Shown piece by piece: positions 25,735 to 34,261 of a stretch of DNA of 64,000 nucleotides. The notes below the pieces were generated by a model that did no database searches, was not told where the DNA came from, and saw nothing but the letters and a program-made list of their open reading frames with translations. The position numbers were made by a program, and so were the translations under genes. Position 1 is the first letter of the stretch; the number at the start of each line of letters is the position of its first letter. Location: positions 3,444 to 67,443 of the forward strand of contig CAWKLL010000044.1 of NCBI GenBank assembly GCA_963850255.1, read 5' to 3'. This DNA comes from J054 sp963850255. Its GTDB lineage: Bacteria; Pseudomonadota; Gammaproteobacteria; Steroidobacterales; GCA-2729495.

Positions 25735-27150
25735 CTACTGCTCCGCGCCGCTGCTGTTGCGCACATCGGTCAGATGCCCGGCAATGGCTGAGGCTGCCAC
25801 CGTGGTAGGGCTGGCCAGGTGCGTGCGGGTACGAGGTCCCTGGCGGTTTTCGAAATTTCGATTGGTGCTGCTGACCACCCGTGTTTCCAGGCCGAAGTTT
25901 TCGCCGCCGGCGAAAAAGCACATGGAGCAGCCGGCCTCGCGCCATTCGAAACCCGCCGCCTTGAAAATCTGGTCCAGGCCTTCCGCTTCGGCGGCCTGCT
26001 TAACCAGGCCGGATCCCGGCACGACAATGGCTTTGACGCCGTCGGCGACCTTGCGACCCTTGACCAGGGTGGCTGCGGCGCGCAGATCGCTTAGTCGGCT
26101 ATTGGTGCAGGAACCAATGAAGGCTGCTTCGATGGGAATGCCTTCCATGGGCATACCGGCTTTGAGATCCATATATTCGAGCGCTTTCTGCATCAGTTGC
26201 CGCTGTTGCGGATCGCTTTGTTCGGCCGGGTCGGGCACCCGGCCGTTGATACCCACCGTATGCTGGGGGCTGGTTCCCCAGGTGATTTGCGGGATGATAT
26301 CGGCCACGTCGATGACGATTTCCCGATCAAAGCTCGCATCGGCATCGCTGCTCAGACTTCGCCAGTGCGCCAGAGCGCGCTCCCAGTCAGCGCCTGCCGG
26401 GGCATAGGGTCGACCCTTGACGTAGTCGAAGGTTTTTTCATCCGGCGCAATCAGGCCCGTCCAGGCGCCGAATTCCACGGCCATATTGCACAGTGTGAAG
26501 CGCGCCTCCATGGCCAGGCTGCGCACCGCGCTGCCGGCGAACTCGATGGCGTAGCCAACCCCGCCGGAAGCGCCGTAGCGGCCAATCAAATGCAGGATCA
26601 TGTCTTTGGCTGTTACGCCGGTGGCCAGTTCGCCGTCAAAGCGTACCCTGAGCGTGCGCGGTTTTTTCACCACCAGCGTCTTGGTCGCCATGGCGTGCTC
26701 GGCATCCGTGGAGCCGATACCCCAGGCTAGCGCGCCCAGCGCCCCCTGGGTGCAGGTGTGGCTGTCCGGGCAGACCAGGGTCAGCCCAGGGTAGGCAATA
26801 CCCTGTTCCGGCGAGATTACGTGCACGATGCCCTGGCGCTGATCGCCCAGGTCAAACAGCGTGATCCCGGCTGCCCGGGTCGACTCGCGGGTGCTGGTAA
26901 TGAAGGCCTTGCCGCCCGGCATCAGCGTTTCGTCGCTGCGGCCCGGGAAGGTATCGACGATATGGTCCATCACAGCGAATACCTGCTCCGGATTGCGTAC
27001 GCTGCGTCCGGCGGCCTCCAGGCCCTTCAGGGCAATACTGCCGGTGCGTTCGTGCAGGAATACCCGATCTATGTAAAGCAGGCTGGTGCCATCGCCCAGG
27101 TCAGCTACGAGGTGCTCGGCCCAGAGCTTTTCGATGATGTTTTGGCTCAT
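25735..27150 (-). CDS. leuC: LeuC-type isomerase/hydratase large subunit
   Basis: The 471-residue protein matches the length and order of LeuC (E. coli 466). [4Fe-4S] ligands C348 (GSCTNSR), C408 and C411 (GCSMC) are present. Typical LeuC has a Met-Asn-x-Asp/Glu-Arg-Cys stretch after the last two cysteines; here it is FFAGGENFGLETRVVSSTNRN, a change in a region lining the active site. With the altered small-subunit loop this suggests a paralogue acting on another 2-alkylmalate such as citramalate. It is divergent from moaC. Coupled to leuD by a two-base gap. Confidence 0.88.
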   Translation of the reverse strand: MSQNIIEKLWAEHLVADLGDGTSLLYIDRVFLHERTGSIALKGLEAAGRSVRNPEQVFAVMDHIVDTFPGRSDETLMPGGKAFITSTRESTRAAGITLFDLGDQRQGIVHVISPEQGIAYPGLTLVCPDSHTCTQGALGALAWGIGSTDAEHAMATKTLVVKKPRTLRVRFDGELATGVTAKDMILHLIGRYGASGGVGYAIEFAGSAVRSLAMEARFTLCNMAVEFGAWTGLIAPDEKTFDYVKGRPYAPAGADWERALAHWRSLSSDADASFDREIVIDVADIIPQITWGTSPQHTVGINGRVPDPAEQSDPQQRQLMQKALEYMDLKAGMPMEGIPIEAAFIGSCTNSRLSDLRAAATLVKGRKVADGVKAIVVPGSGLVKQAAEAEGLDQIFKAAGFEWREAGCSMCFFAGGENFGLETRVVSSTNRNFENRQGPRTRTHLASPTTVAASAIAGHLTDVRNSSGAEQ

Positions 27151-27305
27151 AGAGTGACTACCTGGTGGCGGTTAAACTGCTGGCGATGAGACTCTAAATC
27201 TGGCGCATTGGCTTCAGACGAATCCTTCCTGGCAAGCTGCGCGATAATATCAGTTCGCCCGGCGGGTCCGCAGTGGATAACTACCGCCATTAGCCTGGAG
27301 CAGGC

Positions 27306-27788
27306 GTGAATAAAAAGCTTTCGCATATCGATGAACGTAACCAGCCGACCATGGTCGAGGTGGCTGATAAGGCCGTGACCAGGCGTCAGGCGCATGCCCA
27401 GGCACGTGTGCATTTACCGGCGGCGGTACTCTCCGCGCTGGCGGACGGCGAAATTCAGGGTCCCAAGGGCCCGGTGCTGCAAACGGCCATCATTGCCGGT
27501 ACCCAGGCGGCCAAGCGTACCCACGAACTGATTCCGTTTTGTCATCCGCTGGGCATTGAGGGCTGCAAGATTGCCATTACGCCCGACGGTGACGAGCTGG
27601 TGATTGACTGTCGGGTTACGGTGACACACAAAACCGGCGTTGAAATGGAAGCCCTGACGGGTGCCTCCGTGGCCGCACTGACGGTTTACGACATGTGCAA
27701 GGCGCTGTCCCACGATATGGTGATCAAGTCGCTGCGCCTGATCAGCAAGAGTGGCGGCAAAAGCGACTACCGGGCCAGCGAGGCATGA
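27306..27788 (+). CDS. moaC: MoaC, cyclic pyranopterin monophosphate synthase
   Basis: GTG 27306 follows GGAG. The 160-residue protein has the MoaC signature: PTMVEVADKAVTRRQA, AGTQAAKRTHELIPFCHPL, TGVEMEALTGASVAALTVYDMCKA. It rearranges the MoaA product into cyclic pyranopterin monophosphate in molybdenum-cofactor synthesis. Its stop overlaps the mobA start (ATGA), and folE follows. moaA, moaD, moaE and mogA are not in the window. Confidence 0.96.
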   Translation: MNKKLSHIDERNQPTMVEVADKAVTRRQAHAQARVHLPAAVLSALADGEIQGPKGPVLQTAIIAGTQAAKRTHELIPFCHPLGIEGCKIAITPDGDELVIDCRVTVTHKTGVEMEALTGASVAALTVYDMCKALSHDMVIKSLRLISKSGGKSDYRASEA

Positions 27789-28381
27789 GTTCGACCGGCG
27801 TAATCAACGGGCTGGTGCTGGCCGGCGGTCATAGTCGACGCTTTGGCAGTGACAAGGCGGCCGTGCAACTGTCTGGAGAATCTTTACTGCAACGAACCGT
27901 GAGCCTGCTGCAGGAGTTTTGCGTCGAGGTGCGGGTCAGTGTGCGCGCGGATCAGTCCGATGACGCTTTGCGCAGCGCCTACCCCTTGCTGTTCGATGCG
28001 CCGGGCATCGAGGGCCCGCCAGCGGCTCTGCTGGCTGCCGCTGCCGAGGCGTCCGAGCACGCCTGGCTGATAGTCGCCTGTGACCTGCCGCGCCTGGACC
28101 GTGCAACGCTGGCCGGACTCGTGGCGGCTCGCGATCCGGCGCGCCCGGCGACCGCCCTGCGCAGCCCGGTGGACGGACTTCCCGAGCCGCTGTGCGCCAT
28201 TTATGAACCAGCCGGCCTGGCCAGCTTTAAAAAATTAACCGCGCGGGGCCGCTTATCGCCACGCGACTTTCTGATCGAGCAGGCGGCGCTCAGCGTCGAT
28301 CCGCCGCTGCCCGAAGCATTGATTAACATGAATCGGCCAGCCGATCTGGCCGACCTTAAACGCAAGGAATTACGCCCATGA
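27785..28381 (+). CDS. mobA: MobA, molybdenum cofactor guanylyltransferase
   Basis: ATG 27785 overlaps moaC by 4 bp. The 198-residue enzyme has the nucleotidyltransferase loop LVLAGGHSRRFGSDKA and later ACDLPRLDRATL and FDAPGIEGPPAALL. It adds GMP to molybdopterin to form the guanine dinucleotide cofactor used by DMSO-reductase-family enzymes such as formate dehydrogenase, whose accessory gene fdhD lies at the left edge. The xanthine-oxidase-type enzyme suggested at 10965 would instead need the cytosine form (MocA). Confidence 0.9.
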   Translation: MSSTGVINGLVLAGGHSRRFGSDKAAVQLSGESLLQRTVSLLQEFCVEVRVSVRADQSDDALRSAYPLLFDAPGIEGPPAALLAAAAEASEHAWLIVACDLPRLDRATLAGLVAARDPARPATALRSPVDGLPEPLCAIYEPAGLASFKKLTARGRLSPRDFLIEQAALSVDPPLPEALINMNRPADLADLKRKELRP

Positions 28382-28965
28382 GCGACGACAAGAGCCGCCC
28401 CAGCCTGGAACAAGCGGAGGCCGCGGTCCGTGTGCTGCTGAGCTGGATCGGGGAAGATCCCGACCGCCCCGGGCTCGGTAAAACGCCGCAACGCGTAATA
28501 GGTGCCTACGGCGATTACTTTGCCGGCTACCAGCAGGATCCCGCTGAAATTCTCGGCTCATCGTTTCAGAAAGTCGGCGACTATCAGCGTGTGGTGACTT
28601 TGCGCGACATTGTTTTTTCCTCGCACTGCGAGCATCACATGGCGCCGATGCTCGGCCGCGTGCACCTGGCCTACCTGCCGGATCAGCGCCTGGCCGGCAT
28701 CAGCAAACTGGTGCGTGTGGTGGAAGCCCTGACCCGACGCCTGCAGGTGCAGGAGCGGCTTACCGCGGAAATTGCCAAATGCATCAACAGCGCACTGGAA
28801 CCGCGCGGCGTTGCCGTGGTGGTGGAGGCCCAGCATCAGTGCATGACGACGCGCGGCGTAAACAAGACCGCGGTAAGCATGGTAACCAGCGAAATGCTGG
28901 GCGCCTTTGCTGACAACGATCGTATCCGCGAAGAGTTTCTGCGTTCGATCGGCAATCCCGGCTAG
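28378..28965 (+). CDS. folE: GTP cyclohydrolase I
   Basis: ATG 28378 overlaps mobA by 4 bp. The 195-residue protein contains the zinc site C84-x-H86-H87 in SSHCEHHMAPMLGRVH, the late Cys in QHQCMTTRGVNK, and the substrate loop GISKLVRVV. It makes 7,8-dihydroneopterin triphosphate, the first step of folate synthesis. The moaC-mobA-folE order groups two pterin pathways. It is convergent with the MFS gene (4 bp overlap). Confidence 0.96.
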   Translation: MSDDKSRPSLEQAEAAVRVLLSWIGEDPDRPGLGKTPQRVIGAYGDYFAGYQQDPAEILGSSFQKVGDYQRVVTLRDIVFSSHCEHHMAPMLGRVHLAYLPDQRLAGISKLVRVVEALTRRLQVQERLTAEIAKCINSALEPRGVAVVVEAQHQCMTTRGVNKTAVSMVTSEMLGAFADNDRIREEFLRSIGNPG

Positions 28966-30573
28966 CTTAGTTTCCGCCTGGGCCGGCGCGGAGGAGCCAG
29001 GTGATAGCTGATTTTCGGTAACTCATTGCCGCGGTGATACGCCAGGGCTTCGTCCATGGCGCGTCGATCGGATCGCGTTACCCGATAGCGCTGACGCAGG
29101 TGGTGTAGCCAGGACTCATCCAAAAAGGTTTCGCGGAAGCAGCGTTCGTCGGCCACATCCTGAAACATCCCCCAGGCGACGGAACCATTTCCCAGACGCA
29201 CGCGTCGCACGGCTTGCATGGCCGCGGTGAAATCTTCCGCTTCGTCCGGATCGATGACGTACTCGATATTGATCAGCACCGGGCCTCGGTCCTGATCGTT
29301 AGGCGGTGTGAGCTGCGGCTCTATGACCGGCTCGGCCGGCGTGTTGTCAGTCTCGGCGATTTTCTCCAGGCTGAGCCGCGAGGTCAGCAAAGTCCCGAAG
29401 CCGCCGACGGCAGCCGCACAGAGCAGGGCAGTTTGCAGTGAAGTCACGGAGGCCAGCTTGCCCCAGCCGACGGCGCCGAGGGCCATCACGCCCATGAAAC
29501 TGGCGATGAACACGGCCAGGCCGCGGGCCCGCACCCAGCCCGGCAGTGCCAGCTGCGCCGTGACCTGCAGGGTCGACTGTGCGCTGATCCAGCTGGCGCC
29601 CAGGGCCAGCATGGCCAGGCCGAGCAACGGCAGATTGCGCAGGTAGGCTAACGCAACGCTGGCCAGCACCACACCGAAGCTGCCGAACAGGATTACGCTA
29701 TCGGCGCTGAAGCGGCTGCGCATGGCTGGTAACAGCGCGCCGGTCGCCACTGCGCCGGCGCCGATACAGCCAAGCAAGATGCCGTAAGCCTGCGGGCCCA
29801 TTTGTAATTCCGTTCTGACCACCAGCGGCAAAAAGGCCAGCGGTGCGCTCATGGCCGCGAACAGACCGACGCCGCGCAGGATCACCGCGTGCAACTCTTT
29901 GGCCTGACGGACGTAGCGCAGTCCGGTGCGCATGGAGCCCACAAAGCGTTCGTTGGGCAGCGTGCTGGCCGGCTGTTCGCTGCGCCAGCTATAAATCACG
30001 TAGATCACGGCAGAAAAGCTGACGGCGTTGATCAGGAACACAACGCCCGGACTGGTAACTGCCAGGATCGCGCCAGCCACGGCCGGACCCAGTGCGCGGG
30101 TGGCATTGAAGGCGATGGAATTCAGCGTAATAGCGGCTGTCAGTTCGTTGCGCGGCACCAGGTCCGGAATTAGTGCCGAAAACGCCGGCATCATCATGGC
30201 GCGCACCGCAGCCCATGCACAGGGTCATGAACAGCAGCAGCCATTCGTTGGTGAGCCCGGCCACGGTGAGTAAACCCAGTATGCCGGCGGTCAGCGACAG
30301 CCAGATCTGCGTGCCGATGAGGTAGCGGCGCCGATTGAAAATATCCGCCAGTGCGCCGGCCGGCAGCGTGAGCAGGAACAGGGGTAGCAGGGTAGCCGCC
30401 TGGACCAGGGAAACCATCACCGGGTCCGGTGCCAGGCTGGTCATCAGCCACGCGGCGCCGACGTCGTGCATCCACGAGCCCATGCTCGACACGATCAGGG
30501 CCAGCCACAGGGCGCGGAAAACTGGTCGGCGCAGCGGCAGCATGGCGGAACTGTGGGTGGCGTTGTCGCTCAT
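28962..30573 (-). pseudogene. MFS transporter (MFS_3 family) with an apparent +1 frameshift
   Basis: Two reverse-strand open frames make up one gene of about 536 codons. The N-terminal part starts at ATG 30573 (MSDNATHSSAML) and has four to five membrane segments with the loop DIFNRRRYLIG. The C-terminal part begins around 30206 (AMMMPAFSALIPDLVP), continues with further membrane segments and ends in a soluble alpha/beta domain typical of this MFS subfamily. The junction near 30198-30208 needs one base removed to join LCMGCGA to AMMMPAF, a match to relatives. It may be a sequencing indel or a genuine mutation. Relatives export siderophores or drugs. Confidence 0.75.
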
Positions 30574-30675
30574 AGGGGCCTGCCGGCGGGCGGCCGACCG
30601 TAGCACAGCCGGCTGGCGGCGTCGCTGAACCGGGTGCTGCATGCGTTCGCAGGCTTACGGTACTATCTCGACACT

Positions 30676-31161
30676 ATGCCTTTAGTTGTAAAAGCACTGT
30701 CTGATGCCGCTGCCCTGATTGGTGAGGAAGTCGGCGTGTCCAACTGGATTGACGTCGATCAGGCGCGGATTGATCTGTTCGCCAAAGCCACCGACGATTT
30801 TCAGTGGATTCACGTGGATCCGGAACGGGCTGCCAAGGAATTGCCCATTGGTTCGACCATTGCGCACGGCTATCTGCTGCTGTCGCTGATGCCGGCGCTG
30901 ACTGAACACTTTGTACAGTTTGAAGGACTCGAACGGGCGATTAACTACGGGCTGAATAAAGTTCGCTTCAAAAACATGGTGCCGGCCGGCAGTCGTGTGC
31001 GTATGCGTAGCAAGCTGGTCTCGGCGCGGCGGCGCGCCGGCGCACTCCAGCTGATCCTCGAGAACCGTCTGGAGATTGAAGGGCAGGACAAGCCGGCGTG
31101 TATTGCCGAGACCATCGCCATGTATTTCCTGGCCGGCGACAGCCCGCCGGCGAAAGGCTGA
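30676..31161 (+). CDS. MaoC-like (R)-specific enoyl-CoA hydratase
   Basis: The 161-residue hot-dog protein carries the hydratase-2 pair D41 and H46 in ATDDFQWIHVDPE, and GSTIAHGYLLLSLMPAL. It hydrates enoyl-CoA to (R)-3-hydroxyacyl-CoA, as in polyhydroxyalkanoate or beta-oxidation side routes. I chose ATG 30676; there is no Shine-Dalgarno, but a TACTAT box ends nine bases upstream. It is divergent from the transporter gene and abuts the IMPase-like gene convergently. Confidence 0.88.
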   Translation: MPLVVKALSDAAALIGEEVGVSNWIDVDQARIDLFAKATDDFQWIHVDPERAAKELPIGSTIAHGYLLLSLMPALTEHFVQFEGLERAINYGLNKVRFKNMVPAGSRVRMRSKLVSARRRAGALQLILENRLEIEGQDKPACIAETIAMYFLAGDSPPAKG

Positions 31162-32004
31162 TCAGACCGCGACGCCCAGCGCAGTAAGAATCTCCGCGTG
31201 CACGCGCGGATCGGCAGCCACCAGCATGTCGTCCTGCATTTGCGGGTCAAATTCCCGCAGACCTTTGAGTGGCTGGCCATCCAGTCGGCTGGCCCGGCCA
31301 CCGGCGGACTCGATCACATAGGCCAGCGCACCCCAGTCGAGCATGTCTCCGCCGCGACAGGCGAAAGCGGCCACTTTGCCGGTGAATAGCTCATTCAGGT
31401 TATCCAGGCCGCGTTCGGGGTCGTCATCCAGAACCAGGTCATAGGCCTGGAAGCGGCCGGCCAGAGCGGCGACAACATCGGGCGCCTGGTAAGTCAGGCA
31501 AACCCGATCGCCGGGCGGCAGCGTCAGTGGGCGCATTTTTTCCAGGCGCGGTGTCTGCCGGTCGCCGGTCATGGCCTGACCATCCACCGCCAGGTAAAAA
31601 ATCCCGCTGGCCGGCATATAGCTGATGACCGTGCGTAATTCGCCGGCGTGGCTGATATTAAGAATGATGTCCCAGCCGTCGCGCTGGTGTTGATAGAGGA
31701 ACGTGGCGTTAACCGGGTCCAGGTGAATAACCGTTTCGGCCTGCGCATCGAAATAATCGGTGTTGGCCGACTGTGCTGATTCCTCGCCATAAAAACCCAG
31801 GGTCGGATCCAGGGCCAGGGTCGCCAGCTCAAAATAGTTCTGGATGGTCAGATCGGCATCGGTGATGGCCTGCGCCCAGGCGTTCTCGCCGGCTTTCGCT
31901 GCTGGCCCACGCACCTGGGGCTGAATGGCGCGGCCGTAGTCGCCGGCCGTGACCAGCAAGGGCAGGTAGTGATCTACCAGCCGGCGAAGTTTGGGCGTGT
32001 CCAA
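31162..32004 (-). CDS. inositol-monophosphatase-family protein with altered metal motif
   Basis: The 280-residue protein has the fold of CysQ/IMPase phosphatases: GEES (73-76), then DPVNAT (96-101) in place of the usual Asp-Pro-Leu/Ile-Asp-Gly-Thr, and MLDWGALAYVIESAGG near the C-terminus. Replacement of the second aspartate by N99 removes a normal magnesium ligand, and Gly becomes Ala. Activity on 3'(2'),5'-bisphosphate nucleotides or inositol phosphates is therefore uncertain. It is adjacent to the DUF1499 gene on the same strand, with 17 bp between. Confidence 0.75.
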   Translation of the reverse strand: MDTPKLRRLVDHYLPLLVTAGDYGRAIQPQVRGPAAKAGENAWAQAITDADLTIQNYFELATLALDPTLGFYGEESAQSANTDYFDAQAETVIHLDPVNATFLYQHQRDGWDIILNISHAGELRTVISYMPASGIFYLAVDGQAMTGDRQTPRLEKMRPLTLPPGDRVCLTYQAPDVVAALAGRFQAYDLVLDDDPERGLDNLNELFTGKVAAFACRGGDMLDWGALAYVIESAGGRASRLDGQPLKGLREFDPQMQDDMLVAADPRVHAEILTALGVAV

Positions 32005-32021
32005 TGCTCGCTGGCTTCGCC

Positions 32022-32791
32022 TCAGCCCAGCTTTGCCTGCAGTAGTTCCAGGAAGGCGCTAATGCGCGCCGCATTGGCGCCCATGTCGCCCATGCCGACG
32101 CGCGACTTGGAGCGCACATCCACGGCCGTCGCTGTGCCGCTGCTACTGATGCGAATGACTACATCATCGCGGAAGCGGAACCAGGAGGTAGTCTCGGTGG
32201 CTTCGATGCGGCCAAGTGCAGCGTCAGCAGCGACAATTTCCCAGCCCATTTCTTCTGCAGCCGCCTCGGCGGCGGCGAACACCGCGTCACGCGGCTGCTG
32301 CAGGGTCAAGGTCTTTAAGTCCGGAAAGGCCGCCCGCTGCTGCTCGGCAAACTCGGGTCCGGCATATTCGGGCGGATTCTGCGCACCGTCGGCCTCGCGC
32401 AGCGGAATGATCCGGTCGAAGGCCGGCGGGTTGTCGAGATCAGTGCTGATATCGTGAATTGGCGGTGCGCCGACGGCTGCCCATGAAGCCTGACAGGCTG
32501 ACGATGACCAGCGCAGCGGCGGCAATGAACGCGCTCCAGACGCGGCCCTGGGCAATGCTGCCGCCGCTGCCTTTGCTGAGCAATAGGCCGATCAACAGGA
32601 TCACCAGGGCGACCACGCAGATGAGTACGCCGATTCCAAACGCGCTAAAAAGCACCGATCGGATTAAGCAGGCCGCTGCCCGCACCGAGTATGCCAATCA
32701 AGGCTGCGCCCAGGCCGAGTCCGGCGAACCAGCTGCCGATGCCGCACCAGCCGGTGCCGCGTTGCTTGGGCTGTGTGGTCGTTTCGTTCAT
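32022..32791 (-). pseudogene. DUF1499 membrane protein with two apparent frameshifts
   Basis: Translation starts at ATG 32791 with AGGAG seven bases upstream and gives MNETTTQPKQRGTGWCGIG and a first hydrophobic segment. The frame hits a stop near 32645; removing one base from the run of five T (reverse strand, 32647-32651) restores a second membrane segment, SAFGIGVLICVVALVILLIG. A second one-base removal near 32463-32475 joins GFMGSRR to APPIHDISTDLDNPP, the hallmark start of DUF1499. The repaired protein would be about 255 residues, typical for the family. Function unknown. Confidence 0.7.
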
Positions 32792-32904
32792 TGCGGACTC
32801 CTGATGGATTTAACCTTACCGGTTAGCATATGCCACCCGGAGGCGCTTGCCCATGGTTGCGGGCGTTCGCTGCCATGGCCTGGCTGAGGACCTACACTAA
32901 GCCT

Positions 32905-33756
32905 ATGGATGAATTACTCGCTGACCTGGTGGGCGTGCTCGAGCTGGAGCCCATCGAGCGCAATATTTTCCGCGGTGAGAGCCGCGATATCGGCAGTCCG
33001 CAGGTGTTTGGCGGCCAGGTGCTGGGCCAGGCCCTGATGGCGGCCAGCCGTAGTGTCAGCGAGCGTGCCGTGCATTCTCTGCATGCCTATTTCCTGCGCC
33101 GCGGTGACGTCGCGGCGCCGATCGTTTACCAGGTCGAAGAAGCGCGCGACGGTGGCAGTTTCAGTAATCGCCGCGTCATTGCGATTCAGCATGGCCGCCA
33201 GATTTTCAATATGACCGCCTCCTTTCAGGCTCCGGAAGACGGGCTGGAACACCAGTTCGAAGCGCCCGAAGTGGTGGGGCCTGAAGAACTGCCCGATATT
33301 GTCGAGGCGCGCGCTAGCGAAATTGCGCAGCTGCCAAAACGCGTGCGCGCATTACTCGAGCATCGTCGGCCGTTTCATGTACGGCTGGTGCCCACGGCCG
33401 GCAGCGACGATCAGTTTCGGCCGGTCAAATCTGTGTGGATGCGCGCTGTCGATAAGCTGCCGGACAAGCCCGAGCTGCACGCGGCGTTGCTGGCGTATTT
33501 GTCAGACTACGAATTGCTGGGCACTGCGGTGATACCCCATGGTGAGGCGCGCATGTTGCAGGGCAATCTGCAAATGGCCAGCCTGGATCACGCGCTCTGG
33601 TTTCACCGCGCCTGCCGGGTGGATGAATGGCTGCTGTTTTCCTTCGACAGTCCAAGTGCTTCCGGGGCACGCGGACTGGCGCGCAGCCAGGTGTTTACGC
33701 AGAGTGGCCGGCTGGTCTTGTCGACGGCCCAGGAAGGCTTGATCAGACCTCGCTGA
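32905..33756 (+). CDS. tesB: acyl-CoA thioesterase II
   Basis: I chose ATG 32905 (MDELLADLVGVLELEPIE); upstream in-frame starts add an unconserved tail. The 283-residue double hot-dog protein contains FGGQVLGQALMAA, VHSLHAYFLRRGD, the catalytic Asp in YLSDYELLGTAV and QMASLDHALWFHR of TesB. It hydrolyses acyl-CoA to free fatty acid. A TACACT box ends six bases upstream and no Shine-Dalgarno is visible, so a leaderless transcript is possible. The 3' end overlaps the carbonic anhydrase gene by 14 bp convergently. Confidence 0.93.
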   Translation: MDELLADLVGVLELEPIERNIFRGESRDIGSPQVFGGQVLGQALMAASRSVSERAVHSLHAYFLRRGDVAAPIVYQVEEARDGGSFSNRRVIAIQHGRQIFNMTASFQAPEDGLEHQFEAPEVVGPEELPDIVEARASEIAQLPKRVRALLEHRRPFHVRLVPTAGSDDQFRPVKSVWMRAVDKLPDKPELHAALLAYLSDYELLGTAVIPHGEARMLQGNLQMASLDHALWFHRACRVDEWLLFSFDSPSASGARGLARSQVFTQSGRLVLSTAQEGLIRPR

Positions 33757-34261
33757 GGCCTTCGCGATAGCGTTGGGCGCGATCGATATAGCGTTCGGCA
33801 TAGCTCGGCAGCCCGGCAATCTCCTCGGCCGTTAGCTCGCGTGCGACGCGCGCCGGTGCGCCGATTATCAGCACGCCGTCGGGAAACTGCTTGCCTTCGG
33901 TGACCAGCGCGCCCGCGCCGACCAGCGAGTTAGCGCCGATCACGGCGCGATTCAGTACCGTGGCGCCGATACCGATCAGGCTGTTGCGGCCGATGCTGCA
34001 GCCATGCAGCATCGCCTGGTGGCCGACGGTGACCATTTCATCCAGCAGCAGCGGTGCGCCCGGGTCAGTATGCAGGACTGAGCCGTCCTGAATGTTGCAG
34101 CCGCGCGCCAGCCGGATCGCCTCTACATCGCCGCGAATCACCGCGCCGAACCAGACGCTGGTTTGCGGTCCCAGCTCGACGTCGCCAATTACCACGGCGC
34201 CCGGCGCGACGTAACTGTCTGCAGCGCAGCGCGGCGCCTGGCCGTCAATGGCATAAATCAT
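33743..34261 (-). CDS. gamma-class carbonic anhydrase family protein (YrdA-like)
   Basis: The 172-residue protein is a left-handed beta-helix of hexapeptide repeats. Zinc ligands H64 (SVLHTD), H81 and H86 (GHQAMLHG) are conserved. GAVIRGDVEAIRLA is typical of the YrdA/CaiE/PaaY group, for which carbonic anhydrase activity has been shown in some members only. It starts one base into the gpmA stop codon, so it is translationally coupled to gpmA. Confidence 0.92.
   Translation of the reverse strand: MIYAIDGQAPRCAADSYVAPGAVVIGDVELGPQTSVWFGAVIRGDVEAIRLARGCNIQDGSVLHTDPGAPLLLDEMVTVGHQAMLHGCSIGRNSLIGIGATVLNRAVIGANSLVGAGALVTEGKQFPDGVLIIGAPARVARELTAEEIAGLPSYAERYIDRAQRYREGLSEV

Noticed and set aside
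30190..30215. Programmed ribosomal frameshift in the MFS gene
   Set aside because: There is no slippery heptamer or downstream structure, and similar one-base insertions occur in unrelated neighbouring genes.
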